From positions 3,720,001 through 3,784,000 of the forward strand of contig NZ_JADBGF010000001.1 of the NCBI RefSeq assembly GCF_014873495.1: a DNA stretch of 64,000 nucleotides, written 5' to 3'. Shown one piece after another: positions 22,582-31,692 of this stretch. The notes under the pieces are model-generated. The model was not told the DNA's origin and searched no databases. It saw only the letters and a program-made list of their open reading frames with translations. The position numbers and the translations under genes were made by a program. Each line of letters begins with the position of its first letter. The first letter of the stretch is position 1. Source of the DNA: Streptomyces stelliscabiei (lineage in GTDB: Bacteria; Actinomycetota; Actinomycetes; Streptomycetales; Streptomycetaceae).

Positions 22582-22944
22582 GTGACCATCCACATCGGCA
22601 ACGCCGAAAACTTCACCCCCACCCGAGGCTGGTTCGTCGGCGGATTCCTCGACGACACCCACGGCCCCCTCAAAACCGAAGACCTCGAACTGAAATGGAG
22701 CCGCCACCCCGCAGGCGACCACCGACACGAACTCTCCGAAGCCGCCGACACGGCCAGCATCACCATCCTCATCTCCGGCCGCTTCCGCCTCGACTTCCCC
22801 GGCCAGGACCCCGACACCGTCACGCTTCAGCAGCAGGGCGACTTTACGTACTTCGGCCCCGGCACCCCGCATGCTTGGCAAGCCGAGGCCGAGTCGGTGA
22901 TCCTGACCGTGCGCTGGCACCCACGCATTCACGCCAGCACCTGA
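22582..22944 (+). CDS. cupin-fold protein
   Basis: A 120-residue protein from GTG 22582. It follows the small cupin layout: RHPAGDHRHELSEA (about 39-52, His/Glu metal ligands), a central ISGRFRLDFPG strand pair and TYFGPGTPHAWQAEAES (about 88-105, second His motif). Cupins are metal-binding beta barrels used by enzymes and sensors. Similar single-domain cupins appear in Streptomyces phages; substrate unknown. Confidence 0.65.
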   Translation: MTIHIGNAENFTPTRGWFVGGFLDDTHGPLKTEDLELKWSRHPAGDHRHELSEAADTASITILISGRFRLDFPGQDPDTVTLQQQGDFTYFGPGTPHAWQAEAESVILTVRWHPRIHAST

Positions 22945-22960
22945 ACGCAAGGAGGGGCCC

Positions 22961-23197
22961 ATGCCCGACAGAATCGCCCCCCTCCACCAGCAGGGCACCC
23001 ACCACTGGCTCCTCACCCTCGACCAGGTCGGCTCCCGCTCCGGGACCTGCACCCCCGACCCCGGCGAAACCCGCTACGACCTGTACCTCCGTATCCGGGC
23101 CGAAGTCCTCGACGCCGAAGGGTTCGCCGACGGCCCGGTCCCGGTGACCCTCAACTTTGACGTCCAGCCCAACCTCCTGAACGGAACAGCCGCATGA
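22961..23197 (+). CDS. hypothetical protein
   Basis: A 78-residue protein, probably an all-beta domain (YDLYLRIRAEVLDAEGF, VPVTLNFDVQPNLL). It is preceded by AAGGAGGGG and overlaps the next gene by 4 bp. No family known to me. Confidence 0.55.
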   Translation: MPDRIAPLHQQGTHHWLLTLDQVGSRSGTCTPDPGETRYDLYLRIRAEVLDAEGFADGPVPVTLNFDVQPNLLNGTAA

Positions 23198-23352
23198 AAC
23201 TCATCGCGCACATCGCCTCGGAGACCTGGCGGGTCATCCGCTACCTGGCAACAGGCCACACGAACAGCCGCCGCGACCGTCAGGCGCTCGCCAGCTACTG
23301 GCGCTACCAGGCCACAGAGCGAGCGGCAGAGACGCGGAGCCCGCGAACATGA
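23194..23352 (+). CDS. small basic protein
   Basis: A 52-residue Arg-rich helical protein (TWRVIRYLATGH, then RRDRQALASYWRYQ). It overlaps both neighbours by 4 bp. Supported by coupling only. Confidence 0.45.
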   Translation: MKLIAHIASETWRVIRYLATGHTNSRRDRQALASYWRYQATERAAETRSPRT

Positions 23353-23465
23353 TCCTTGCCGTCGTGAGTCTGATCGTTTCTGTCGCCGTCCTGCTCCTCG
23401 TCCTGGACACCCGGCGGAAGATGCTTCACCTGCTCAAACAGCGCGACAAGCAACAGGGCGCCTAA
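23349..23465 (+). CDS. tiny membrane protein
   Basis: A 38-residue protein with one N-terminal membrane helix (about 2-19, ILAVVSLIVSVAVLLLVL) and a short basic tail (RRKMLHLLKQRDKQ). It overlaps the preceding stop by 4 bp. Confidence 0.45.
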   Translation: MILAVVSLIVSVAVLLLVLDTRRKMLHLLKQRDKQQGA

Positions 23466-23543
23466 GTCTCCATTCGGTCACGGGGCCACGCGCGCCGCCC
23501 CGGGCACGGCACGCTGAGCACCCGCACACACCAGGGAGCTGCC

Positions 23544-23876
23544 GTGCCGTCATCCGCCAGACGCCCCATGTACCCCCGCCCCTGGCAACGCTGGGCCTGG
23601 GCCGCCGTACCAGCCGTCAGTGCCACCGCGTTGACGTTCGTCCCATTCATCGTCGCCTGGCGCCGGCACGTCGTCGGCTGGCGCACCCTCGCCGTGTACA
23701 CGGCGCTGAGCGGCATCACGATCGCGGGCGCGGTCGCCGAAGTCGACGTCCATCAGTGGGGCACCTTCTGGCGGGAGGTCATCCGCTACACGACGTGGGC
23801 GTACCTGATCACCGGGGTCGTCCACGTCGCCCTCCTCGACTGGCCGCACAGGAAGCCTGCCGCCGCCAAGGGGTAG
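23544..23876 (+). CDS. membrane protein
   Basis: A 110-residue protein from GTG 23544 with three likely transmembrane helices (about 15-38, 46-65, 82-98) and basic ends. It is the last gene before the late-operon control region. Role unknown; a superinfection or lysis-timing role is conceivable but not shown. Confidence 0.5.
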   Translation: MPSSARRPMYPRPWQRWAWAAVPAVSATALTFVPFIVAWRRHVVGWRTLAVYTALSGITIAGAVAEVDVHQWGTFWREVIRYTTWAYLITGVVHVALLDWPHRKPAAAKG

Positions 23877-23939
23877 CCGCCATCTCTCGTGACGTCTGCG
23901 GCCTCGACTCGACAGTCGGGGCCGCTTTGCGCACCATGC

Positions 23940-23954
23940 CCTACGATTCGAAGG
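23940..23954 (+). promoter_or_regulatory. late operator copy 1 (upstream of terminase)
   Basis: CCTACGATTCGAAGG, one mismatch from the dyad CCTACGA-N-TCGTAGG, 50 bp before the small terminase start. The same element recurs before the portal gene and the lysis block. Confidence 0.55.
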
Positions 23955-24004
23955 TAAGAGCGGACATGTTCCGACGAATCAACGGACGACGAGGAGCGTG
24001 AAGG

Positions 24005-24622
24005 ATGGCCGGAGGACCAGGAGGACCAGCCCCCTACCGCAAAAACAACCGCGCCGAACGCGCCGAACTCGCCGAACTCGTCTTCGACCTCAAACTCCGG
24101 GGCCTCTCCTTCCGCGCCATCGAAGAAGCCACCCAAGACCCCAACGGCCCCACCGGCGGCAAACGCGTCCCCGCCGGCACCGCCCGCGACCTCGTCCGCG
24201 ACGAAGCAGCCCGCCGCGTCGACCCCAAAGTCGACGCCTGGCGTGCCATCGTCGTCGAACGCCTCGAAGCGGCTCACGCCCGCCTCGACCGCATGGAAGC
24301 CGCCGCCCACAAGGTGCTGGAACGGCATCACATCACCGTCAACAACGGCCGCATCATCACGCTCGACGACGGTGAACCCCTCCTCGACGACGGCCCGGTC
24401 CTCGCCGCCATCGACCGCCTCGCGAAGATCGAAGACGCGCGCCTCAAAAACAACGAGAGCCTGCGCCGACTCTTCGGACTCGACATGCCCGTCAAGGTCG
24501 ACGCCACCGTCACCGAAGTCACCCAGCAGGACCTCGAACTTCAGGAGATGCTCCGCGAAGCCAAGGCCCACGTTGCCGCGCAGGAGGAGGAACTCCGCGA
24601 AGGCGCCGGCGGCGAGGCCTGA
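24005..24622 (+). CDS. terS: terminase small subunit
   Basis: A 205-residue protein. The N-terminal part (about 15-60, ERAELAELVFDLKLRGLSFR) is an HTH-type DNA-recognition domain, a central long helix region (about 75-110) suits oligomerisation, and an acidic C-terminal coiled coil ends in EEELREGAGGEA. Size, order and the immediately following large subunit identify it as the packaging-site recognition subunit. It sits 50 bp after a late operator. Confidence 0.85.
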   Translation: MAGGPGGPAPYRKNNRAERAELAELVFDLKLRGLSFRAIEEATQDPNGPTGGKRVPAGTARDLVRDEAARRVDPKVDAWRAIVVERLEAAHARLDRMEAAAHKVLERHHITVNNGRIITLDDGEPLLDDGPVLAAIDRLAKIEDARLKNNESLRRLFGLDMPVKVDATVTEVTQQDLELQEMLREAKAHVAAQEEELREGAGGEA

Positions 24623-24624
24623 CC

Positions 24625-26175
24625 GTGACCGCGGCCGTCGCAACCGCCGGCTACCTCGACGGGCTGGACGCCGAGACGTTCAACCTCCACGCGTACCTCG
24701 CCCAGTTCAACCCTGATCTCCTCGCCGACCCCGAAGGGCGCCGCACTCTCACCCGCCTCGACCCGCTGCTGTTCGCTCTCACCTATCTCCGCCACCACCT
24801 GAAGGACACCGCAGGCCGCATCTCCTTCGGGGACGCTCATCTCGACTGGTGCCGCGCCGGCCGACGCTGGGTTCGTCCCCCGTCAGAGCCGGCCGCCGAG
24901 CGGGACGCGTACATCGCGCCCCGGAACACCGGCAAGAGCACCTGGTGGTTCCTGCTCCTGCCGATGTGGGCTGCCGCCCACGGTCACGTCCGGTTCGCTG
25001 CCGCGTTCGCCGCGTCCGCCACCCAGGCCGAAACCCACCTGGCCACCTTCAAGCGGGAGATCGACAACAACGCGCTCCTGCGCCGCGACTACCCGGACCT
25101 GTGCTCCCCGGCGAAACGGCCGTCCGGCGCGAACGTCGCCGACACGCAGAACATGTACGTCGCCAAGTCCGGATTCGTGTTCGCGGCCCGCGGTATCGAC
25201 AGCTCCAGCCTCGGCATGAAGGTGGAGGAGAAGCGGCCCGACCTGCTGCTGTGCGACGACATTGAGCCGGACGAGTCGTCGTACTCGGCGGAGCTGGCGC
25301 GGAAGCGGCGTACCACGCTGGTCGATGCGATCTTCCCGTTGAACGTGTACGCCCGCGTCGTGATCTGCGGGACCGTCACCATGCCGGGCAGCATCATCCA
25401 CCAGCTGGTCCGGGCCGCGAAGGGCGTCCAGGCCGAGGAGTGGGTTCGGGAGGAGGGCATCCGGGCGCACCACAGCCTGCCGATCGTGCAGCGCCCGGAC
25501 GGCACCGAGCGGTCGATGTGGCCGGCGAAGTGGCCGATGACCTATCTGGCGGAGACTCGGCACACGAGGTCGTACGCGAAGAACATGGCGAACGATCCGC
25601 TTGCCGCGGACGGGGCGCTGTGGACGCCGGAGGACTTCCGCTACCCGGGCGAGGACGGCCCGGACCCTGCGACGCACATGATGCTCAGCATCGATCCCGC
25701 GGTCACCGCGAAGAAGTCCAGTGACTTCACCGGGCTGGCGGTGGTGTCGTGGTCGGTGCAGCGGCAGCGGTGCACGGTGCATGCGGCGTGGGCGGTGAAG
25801 CTGACGCCGGGGCCGCTGCTGCGGGATCGGGTGCTGGCGATCCTGGACGAGTTTCCGCAGATCGGGCTGATCTTGCTGGAGGTGAACCAGGGGCACGACA
25901 CGTGGCTGTCGGTGCTGCATCACATGCCGGTGAAGGTGAAGCCGGTGTCGCAGTCGGAGCCGAAGTTCGCGCGGGCCGAGGGCGTGTTGAACCACTACCA
26001 GCGGGGTCGGGTGCTGCATGCGCGGAAGTTGCCGGAGCTGGAGCAGCAGATGTGCACGTTCCCGAAGGGCCCGAACGACGACATGGTCGACGCGGTGGGC
26101 AGCGCCGTGCGGCGGTTCATTCCGGCGGCGAAGAAGCAGGAGCCGCCGAGCGCGAGGCGAGCCAGCTACGTCTAG
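24625..26175 (+). CDS. terL: terminase large subunit
   Basis: A 516-residue packaging motor from GTG 24625, 2 bp after terS. ATPase: Walker A PRNTGKST (99-106) and Walker B LLLCDDIEPDE (207-217, acidic pair D211-D212 followed by E214). RNase H-like nuclease: D357 in LSIDPAV, E419 in LLEVNQGHD, and D485/D486/D489 in NDDMVDAV. All expected catalytic residues are present, so packaging should be intact. It translocates DNA into proheads and cuts genome ends. Confidence 0.95.
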   Translation: MTAAVATAGYLDGLDAETFNLHAYLAQFNPDLLADPEGRRTLTRLDPLLFALTYLRHHLKDTAGRISFGDAHLDWCRAGRRWVRPPSEPAAERDAYIAPRNTGKSTWWFLLLPMWAAAHGHVRFAAAFAASATQAETHLATFKREIDNNALLRRDYPDLCSPAKRPSGANVADTQNMYVAKSGFVFAARGIDSSSLGMKVEEKRPDLLLCDDIEPDESSYSAELARKRRTTLVDAIFPLNVYARVVICGTVTMPGSIIHQLVRAAKGVQAEEWVREEGIRAHHSLPIVQRPDGTERSMWPAKWPMTYLAETRHTRSYAKNMANDPLAADGALWTPEDFRYPGEDGPDPATHMMLSIDPAVTAKKSSDFTGLAVVSWSVQRQRCTVHAAWAVKLTPGPLLRDRVLAILDEFPQIGLILLEVNQGHDTWLSVLHHMPVKVKPVSQSEPKFARAEGVLNHYQRGRVLHARKLPELEQQMCTFPKGPNDDMVDAVGSAVRRFIPAAKKQEPPSARRASYV

Positions 26176-26253
26176 CCTGCGATTCGTTTGCGGCAATCGA
26201 CTCGCTGCGCATCTACCGGCATTCGATGGGGGCGTTATCCTTCGATTCAAAGG
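26176..26253 (+). promoter_or_regulatory. late operator copies 2 and 3 (upstream of portal)
   Basis: CCTGCGATTCGTTTG (26176-26190) and CCTTCGATTCAAAGG (26239-26253) lie 63 bp apart in the 97-bp gap between terminase and portal. Both are variants of the dyad CCTACGA-N-TCGTAGG. The second is 20 bp before the portal start codon. Confidence 0.5.
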
Positions 26254-26272
26254 TCACGTCTAGGAGGTCGCA

Positions 26273-27817
26273 TTGGAAGACGAGCCGAGCGTCGACCCCC
26301 GCGCCGACCTCATGTCCGGCATCGCCGAACTGGACGACGCCCGCCCCGGCTACAACCAGGCGCAGACCTACTACGACGGCAAGGTCCCCGAGGTCTTCAC
26401 CTCCGCCCGCCTACGCCGCGCGCTCGCCGTCCACAACATCGACTTCGACCTGAACTTCGCCAAGACGCCCGTCAACGCCGTCACCAACCGGTTGAAGATC
26501 GCCTCGATCACCAGCCCCGACGAGACGACGAACACCCTCATCTCCAAGATTTGGCAGGACAACCAGCTCAACCTGGAGATGAAGAACCTGTTCCGCCGGG
26601 CCGGAGAATACGGCGACGCCTACCTCATGGTGCTGCCCGTCGAAGACACCAAGGGCAACGTCATCCGCGTCGAGATGTTCTACAACTCGCCGCAGACCGT
26701 GCGGGTGATCTACGACGAGGAGAACCCGCGGCGGAAAAAGTTCACGATCAAACGGTGGTGCGACGGGCCGTACCTGCGGGCCGAGTTGTACTACGACGAC
26801 CGCACCGAACGGTGGACCACCGCGAAGGGCTCCACCGGCGAGAGGCCCAACGACTGGATGCCCTGGCCGGCCGACCCCGACGACTCCGAGTCGTGGGTGA
26901 TCGACCACGACTGGGGTGAGCAGCCCGTCTTCCACTTCCGCACCGACCGCCCTTACGGGGTGCCGGAACACTTCGGCGCCTACGGCCCGCAGAACGCCAT
27001 CACCAAGCTCCAAGCCACCCACATGGGCACGGTCGACTACCAGGGCGCACCCCAGCGCTACGCACTCACCGAAACCGCCACCACCGACACCTCCGACCTG
27101 GAGCCCGGCGACTTCGATGACGACGACTGGCCACCCAACGACGCGGGCGCGGGGCCCAGCGACTCCGGCGACGACAGCAGCCTGAAGGCCGGCCCTGGCG
27201 AGATGTGGCTGCTTCGCGGCTACAAGTCCGTCGGCCAGTTCGACGCCGCGGACCCGGACGTGTTCCTTGACCCGATCACTTTCAACGTGAAGGCGATGGC
27301 GCAGATCACGGAAACCCCGCTGCGCATGTTCGACCCCCAGTCCTCCAGCCAGCGGTCTGGTGTCTCCTTCCAGGAGGAGGACTCCCCGTTCATCAGCAAG
27401 ATCGAGGACCGGCAGACCGCCTACGGGGCCGAGACGCACGCGGCGTTCGTGTTCGCGCTGCGCCGCCTCGGCATCCCCGATCCGGTCGTCACCGTCGACT
27501 GGGTTCCCGCCCGGTCCGTCACCGACGCGCAGGGCTGGCAGACCGTCAAGGCGAAGATCGACGCCGGGGTCCCGCGCAGGCAGGCCCTGATGGAAGCCGG
27601 GTACCGGGCCGAGCAGGTAGATGCGTGGCTCGCCAAGGTCGACGACGCCGAGCTTCAGCGCCGCGTCGAGATCCTCGCGCGCCTGGCCGACTCCGCGCAG
27701 AAGCTCGGCGCGGCCGCGACCCTCGGCGTCATCTCTGACGACCAGGCCAAGGCGCTTCTTGCCGGGGCCCTGTCGGATCTCGAAGTCCTCGCTGGCGCGC
27801 AGGAGGAGGGCGGCTGA
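26273..27817 (+). CDS. portal protein
   Basis: A 514-residue SPP1 gp6-like portal subunit. The rare TTG start at 26273 is supported by AGGAGG 5 bp upstream and by the conserved early motif ARPGYNQAQTYYDGKVPEVF. The crown, wing and stem regions are helical. A very acidic loop (FDDDDWPPNDAG, about 282-293) and a C-terminal helical region end the protein. The dodecameric portal is the DNA channel and head-tail junction. The next gene starts in its stop codon. Confidence 0.9.
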   Translation: MEDEPSVDPRADLMSGIAELDDARPGYNQAQTYYDGKVPEVFTSARLRRALAVHNIDFDLNFAKTPVNAVTNRLKIASITSPDETTNTLISKIWQDNQLNLEMKNLFRRAGEYGDAYLMVLPVEDTKGNVIRVEMFYNSPQTVRVIYDEENPRRKKFTIKRWCDGPYLRAELYYDDRTERWTTAKGSTGERPNDWMPWPADPDDSESWVIDHDWGEQPVFHFRTDRPYGVPEHFGAYGPQNAITKLQATHMGTVDYQGAPQRYALTETATTDTSDLEPGDFDDDDWPPNDAGAGPSDSGDDSSLKAGPGEMWLLRGYKSVGQFDAADPDVFLDPITFNVKAMAQITETPLRMFDPQSSSQRSGVSFQEEDSPFISKIEDRQTAYGAETHAAFVFALRRLGIPDPVVTVDWVPARSVTDAQGWQTVKAKIDAGVPRRQALMEAGYRAEQVDAWLAKVDDAELQRRVEILARLADSAQKLGAAATLGVISDDQAKALLAGALSDLEVLAGAQEEGG

Positions 27818-28833
27818 TGGCGTATCGCAGCGACCGCCTGGCCCGCCTCGTCCAAGGCCAGCACACGAGCCAAGTCACCGACATCGAAGACCAGATCGCC
27901 GACAGCGTGATCGGTGACGGCGACAGCGCGTTCGAGGACCTGATCCGGCGGACCCTCGCAGCCTGGGTGAAGGCATTCGGCAGCTCCGACCAGGATGCGC
28001 TGTCGGGCGAGACACTCCGCCGGATCATCGCCGCCGCCCGCTCCGCCGTCCGACGTCTCCTCGGCGAGGTCGCCGGCCGCGGCCCCACCGCGCTGTGGAG
28101 CGCCCTCGCCGGGGCGTTGGCGCTGGGGGTCGAGCAGGGGACGGCGTTCGTACGAGCCGCATCCGGAAACAGCCTGCCCGCGCCTGCCGTGCCGCGCGCC
28201 GCCCGGGTGCTGCGGGACGAGGCGCTGCGTATCCGTGAGTTGGTGGAGCAGCGCCGCGACCGCGCCCTGTTTTTGCTGCATCCGGATCGGGTGAACCGCT
28301 GGTCGCATCTGCTGGCCGGCCTCGGCGCCGCCCGCGCCGCACTGCCCGCAGTCCGGGCTCACGTGGCGTGGGTCATCAACACCGCGGTCTCGCAGGGCTG
28401 GGATGCGGTCGCCCGCGCGACGGCCCCGCAACGGCTGTGGGTGTCGGAGGCGGATGCTTGCGTCCGCTGCCTGGCCTACACCGGCCGGGTCGTGGCCGTC
28501 GACGAGCCGTTCCCGGGCGGTCTGTCCTGGGACCCCCGGCAGCGCCGCACCACAGTGGCCGCTGTCGAAGGGCCGCCGCTGCACGCGAACTGCCGATGCC
28601 GGGCCGTCCCATGGAACGACGCGTGGACCACCAGCGGGATCCCGTTCCCGCTCGCCCTGCGCCGTGAGGCGCACCGGTCGATCGCCTACGGCCGGGCCCG
28701 CCCATCGGAGTCCCGCACGGCCCGGATCCGCGCGGCCCGGGAACTCCTGCGCGCCGAGCCCGGCCTGCTGCCCGCCGTGGAGGCACGCGCCCGAACCGCT
28801 GTACGCGAGGGCCGCTTCGCCCCCGCCGCATAA
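27817..28833 (+). CDS. MuF-like minor head protein
   Basis: A 338-residue protein with the SPP1 gp7/Mu F domain in the C-terminal half: WVSEADACVRCLAYTGRV (about 208-225), then PPLHANCRCR (about 252-261), with paired Cys and the HANCRC signature. The N-terminal half is helical. MuF proteins bind the portal and DNA inside the head. Translation is coupled to the portal (tgATG). Confidence 0.85.
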   Translation: MAYRSDRLARLVQGQHTSQVTDIEDQIADSVIGDGDSAFEDLIRRTLAAWVKAFGSSDQDALSGETLRRIIAAARSAVRRLLGEVAGRGPTALWSALAGALALGVEQGTAFVRAASGNSLPAPAVPRAARVLRDEALRIRELVEQRRDRALFLLHPDRVNRWSHLLAGLGAARAALPAVRAHVAWVINTAVSQGWDAVARATAPQRLWVSEADACVRCLAYTGRVVAVDEPFPGGLSWDPRQRRTTVAAVEGPPLHANCRCRAVPWNDAWTTSGIPFPLALRREAHRSIAYGRARPSESRTARIRAARELLRAEPGLLPAVEARARTAVREGRFAPAA

Positions 28834-28888
28834 ACCCCCGGCGCCCGCGACGGGCCGCCGCCAACCACCCCCGCGATGGGAGAACATC

Positions 28889-29680
28889 ATGGGCATCCAC
28901 CCCGACACCACCGACCCGCTGCCCGGCATCAGCGTGCCGCCCGGCACCATCCTCGGCTACCGCGCCGACGGCCGGCCGATCCACGTCATCGCCGGCGCCG
29001 CCGAGACCGACGACGAGCCCGACATCGAAGTCGAGCCCGATGACGACCCGGAGCCCGAGCCGGAGGCCGACCCTGAGCCGGAGCCGGACGACAAGCCGAA
29101 GCCCAAGCCGCCCGCCAAGAAGGACGACCCGAAGCCCGGCGACGACGACTACGAGCCGCCTTCCAAGACGGAATGGGCGCGCACCCAGGCCGCGCTGAAG
29201 AAGGCCAACGACGACGCCAAGCGGCACCGGCTCCGCAACAAGGAGCTGGAGGACAAGGCGCGCGGCGACGAGTCCGACCACGAGAAGGCGCTGCGGGAGG
29301 CGCGCGAGGAAGGTGAGCGGAAGTACCGCGCCCCGCTGGTGCAGACCGCGGCCAGGTCCGCGCTCGTTGAGGCTGGGGCGCTGGCGTTCCTCTCCGATGA
29401 GAAGGAACCGGAGTCACAGGCTGCCCGCGAGAAAGGCGAGTCGCGCCTGAAGCGGCTGTTGAAGCTGGTCGACACGGACGCCCTCGACATCGACGACGAC
29501 GGGTCGGTGTCGGGTCTGGACGCTGCGGTCGATGAGTTGCGCAGGGACTATCCGGAGCTGTTCTCGGCGCCAGCCCGGAAGCCGAAGGCCCGGCCGACGG
29601 GCGCGCCCCGGCCTGCCGCGGTGGAGAAGCCGAAGAGTACGGCGGAGATCCATGCGAACCGGATCCTCGGAAAGGCTTGA
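28889..29680 (+). CDS. capsid scaffolding protein
   Basis: A 263-residue protein with a Pro/Asp/Glu/Lys-rich disordered region (about 42-95), a long charged coiled coil (about 95-150, ALKKANDDAKRHRLRNKELE) and a C-terminal helical basic part ending in AEIHANRILGKA. Position between MuF and the major capsid gene, plus coiled coil and charge pattern, identify a scaffold. No protease motif is seen. Confidence 0.8.
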   Translation: MGIHPDTTDPLPGISVPPGTILGYRADGRPIHVIAGAAETDDEPDIEVEPDDDPEPEPEADPEPEPDDKPKPKPPAKKDDPKPGDDDYEPPSKTEWARTQAALKKANDDAKRHRLRNKELEDKARGDESDHEKALREAREEGERKYRAPLVQTAARSALVEAGALAFLSDEKEPESQAAREKGESRLKRLLKLVDTDALDIDDDGSVSGLDAAVDELRRDYPELFSAPARKPKARPTGAPRPAAVEKPKSTAEIHANRILGKA

Positions 29681-29817
29681 CGCCAACAGGTATATTCATC
29701 ACCAGGTGAATTGCTCCGGTGATCGGAGTAGGCCGCCGCCCTTGCTTGCGAAGGCGCCCGTGATGGGGCCCGAGCCCCAACTCGTATCCCCATCACGCCG
29801 CCCGCAGGAGGGCCATC
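29681..29817 (+). promoter_or_regulatory. structured leader before major capsid gene
   Basis: The 137-bp gap contains a 10-bp perfect inverted repeat (CGTGATGGGG 29759-29768, CCCCATCACG 29788-29797) and a smaller repeat ATCACC/GGTGAT near 29699-29722. A strong ribosome site (AGGAGGG) follows. It may stabilise or process mRNA for high capsid expression. Confidence 0.5.
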
Positions 29818-30732
29818 ATGGCGCGCAACACCCTTGAGGCATGGATCCCCGAAGAGTGGGAGACATCCAAGGTCATTCAGGGCATCAACCAGATGTCCGC
29901 CGTCGAGGCACTCGCCGCCCGCATCACCATGGGCTCCGACACCAAGCACGTCCCGCGCACCGCTGGCATGGGTGTCGACGTCGTCGCGAAGGGCGGCGCC
30001 TACGGTGAGGACGTCAGTCTCAACGACGAAGTCCTGCTGACGGCCCGCAAGTTCGGCAAGGCCGCGAGGATCGCGGAAGAGGACATCGACGACTCGGTCG
30101 CCGACGTCATCGAGGCGAAGATGATCGGCTGGGGCCGGTCCTACGCCAAGATGATCGACAACGCGTCTCTCGCTGTGTCCGCCGCCGAGAACGGCACCAC
30201 CATCCCGTTCACGTCGCTGTACCAGCTGCTGAACACCACCGACGCCACCCTCAGCTACACCGGCGGCGACAACATCACCACCGCCGCCAGCTCCGGCGCC
30301 CCCACCTACGGCGAGTTCTCCACCGCCATCGGCGACGTCGAGGGCGGCGACTACTTCGACCCCGGCAACATGGTCGCCATCGCCCACCCGGCGTTCCGCA
30401 AGAGCCTGCGAGGCGTCCTCGACGACCAGAGCCGCCCGATCTTCATGGAAGGCCTGTCCGGCACCCCCGACACCATCTTCAGTGTCCCGGTCCGCTGGTC
30501 CCTCGGCGCACGCCTGTCCGCGACCGCCACCTCGGCGCCCACCGGACGGCCGATCATGGCGTTCGTCAACCCCGAGCTGCTGCTCCTCGGCGTCCGCTCC
30601 GGCCCCGAGAGTGTGTTCATCGACGGCCGCGACGGCCTGTCCGCCCTGACCGACGAGTCGATCCTCAAGATGCGCGCCCGCCGCGGCTTCGCCTACGGCC
30701 ACCCCAACGGCGCCTCCATCCTCGTCGGCTGA
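29818..30732 (+). CDS. major capsid protein (HK97 fold)
   Basis: A 304-residue protein. It begins directly with a short helical arm (ARNTLEAWIPEEW) and has no long N-terminal delta domain, consistent with the separate scaffold gene. The E-loop/P-domain region (about 45-110) and A-domain strands (about 175-304) fit the HK97 fold of SPP1/T7-type capsids. A strong hairpin follows the gene. Confidence 0.85.
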   Translation: MARNTLEAWIPEEWETSKVIQGINQMSAVEALAARITMGSDTKHVPRTAGMGVDVVAKGGAYGEDVSLNDEVLLTARKFGKAARIAEEDIDDSVADVIEAKMIGWGRSYAKMIDNASLAVSAAENGTTIPFTSLYQLLNTTDATLSYTGGDNITTAASSGAPTYGEFSTAIGDVEGGDYFDPGNMVAIAHPAFRKSLRGVLDDQSRPIFMEGLSGTPDTIFSVPVRWSLGARLSATATSAPTGRPIMAFVNPELLLLGVRSGPESVFIDGRDGLSALTDESILKMRARRGFAYGHPNGASILVG

Positions 30733-30743
30733 CCGCCCCGATT

Positions 30744-30780
30744 GTGGTGTGCCGCCCGACGGCTCCGGGCGGCACACCAC
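30744..30780 (+). terminator. 15-bp hairpin after capsid gene (attenuator/stabiliser)
   Basis: A perfect 15-bp stem (GTGGTGTGCCGCCCG / CGGGCGGCACACCAC) with a 7-nt loop, 12 bp after the capsid stop and 20 bp before the next gene. It is the strongest hairpin noticed in the structural operon and probably lowers downstream expression or protects capsid mRNA. Confidence 0.7.
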
Positions 30781-30800
30781 CGAACACAGGGAGGTGAGCC

Positions 30801-31244
30801 ATGGCAGCGAGGAAGACCACCAGCAGCAAGACCACGGCCGACAAGCCAGCCGAGAGCGAGGAGCAGCTCCAGCAGAAGCAGTTCCCCGCGAAGGCCGGCG
30901 CGCCGGAAGTCGAGGTCGACAAGCGGTCCCCGGACGGCGCCGAGGGCACGCGCCACGTCAAGGAGTTCGTCGTCCTCGGCGACACCTGGACGGGCGAGGA
31001 GTACCAGCACGAGGCGAACAGGGCGGCGGTCGCCAACGAGGCGATCCAGCGCGGCCTCCACCCGCGCGGCGAGGCCACCTTCGACGGCGCCGAGGATCAC
31101 CCCGACGGCGCGTCCGTGACCCTCACCTACTCGGTGGAGACCGTGCCGTCCTCCATCGACCACTCCCCGGAGGACACGACCACCCCGCGCGACGTCATCG
31201 AAGACGCCGGCGGCGACACCAGCAGCAGCAAGGCCGAGGCCTGA
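30801..31244 (+). CDS. hypothetical head-associated protein
   Basis: A 147-residue protein with a Lys/Ser/Thr-rich disordered N-terminus (about 1-45) and a beta-rich core (HVKEFVVLGDTWTGEEY), ending in a Ser-rich tail. Position between capsid and connector genes suggests a head decoration or capsid accessory role; the sequence gives no firm match. Confidence 0.5.
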   Translation: MAARKTTSSKTTADKPAESEEQLQQKQFPAKAGAPEVEVDKRSPDGAEGTRHVKEFVVLGDTWTGEEYQHEANRAAVANEAIQRGLHPRGEATFDGAEDHPDGASVTLTYSVETVPSSIDHSPEDTTTPRDVIEDAGGDTSSSKAEA

Positions 31245-31245
31245 C

Positions 31246-31692
31246 ATGGTCGACGCCTGGGCTACCGCGCAGCAGGTCCTGAACACCACAGGGGTGTCGG
31301 TGACCGATGCGCAGCTTGCCCAGGCGCAGGACGACATCGAGATCTTCACCAGCCGGGTCTACGCCGACACGGCGCGGATCCGGACGCGGGATCTCTACTG
31401 GCTGGGCCGGGCCGTCGCCCGGCAGGCAGCGTGGGCGGCGGGCCAGTTCGGTCTGGAGACGCGGCTGGATGCCACGCAGATCCAGCAGGACCAGGTGTCG
31501 ACCACGCTCACGGGCGACGGCCTGGTCCTCGCACCCATGGCAGCCCGCGCTTTGCGGAAGGTGTCGTGGATGCGGTCGCGGACCGTGCACATCCGCTCGG
31601 CGGTCGAGGGTGCGGGCCCGGTCGGGAACGTCCTCTCGGACGCGGCTGACGACCAGCTGGACTGGGCGCCGGTCGGGAACGGGGGCCACTGA
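31246..31692 (+). CDS. head-tail adaptor protein
   Basis: A 148-residue helical protein starting 1 bp after the previous stop. It resembles HK97 gp6/SPP1 gp15-type connectors in size, order and helical pattern (TDAQLAQAQDDIEIF, RDLYWLGRAVARQAAW). It would bind under the portal ring. The next gene starts in its stop. Confidence 0.65.
   Translation: MVDAWATAQQVLNTTGVSVTDAQLAQAQDDIEIFTSRVYADTARIRTRDLYWLGRAVARQAAWAAGQFGLETRLDATQIQQDQVSTTLTGDGLVLAPMAARALRKVSWMRSRTVHIRSAVEGAGPVGNVLSDAADDQLDWAPVGNGGH

Noticed and set aside
24883..26250. 455-residue minus-strand open frame under the terminase
   Set aside because: Arg/His/Pro-rich translation typical of an antisense frame; the terminase on the plus strand has all catalytic motifs.
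26411..27439. 342-residue minus-strand open frame under the portal gene
   Set aside because: It is a shadow of the portal codons; no start site or family pattern.
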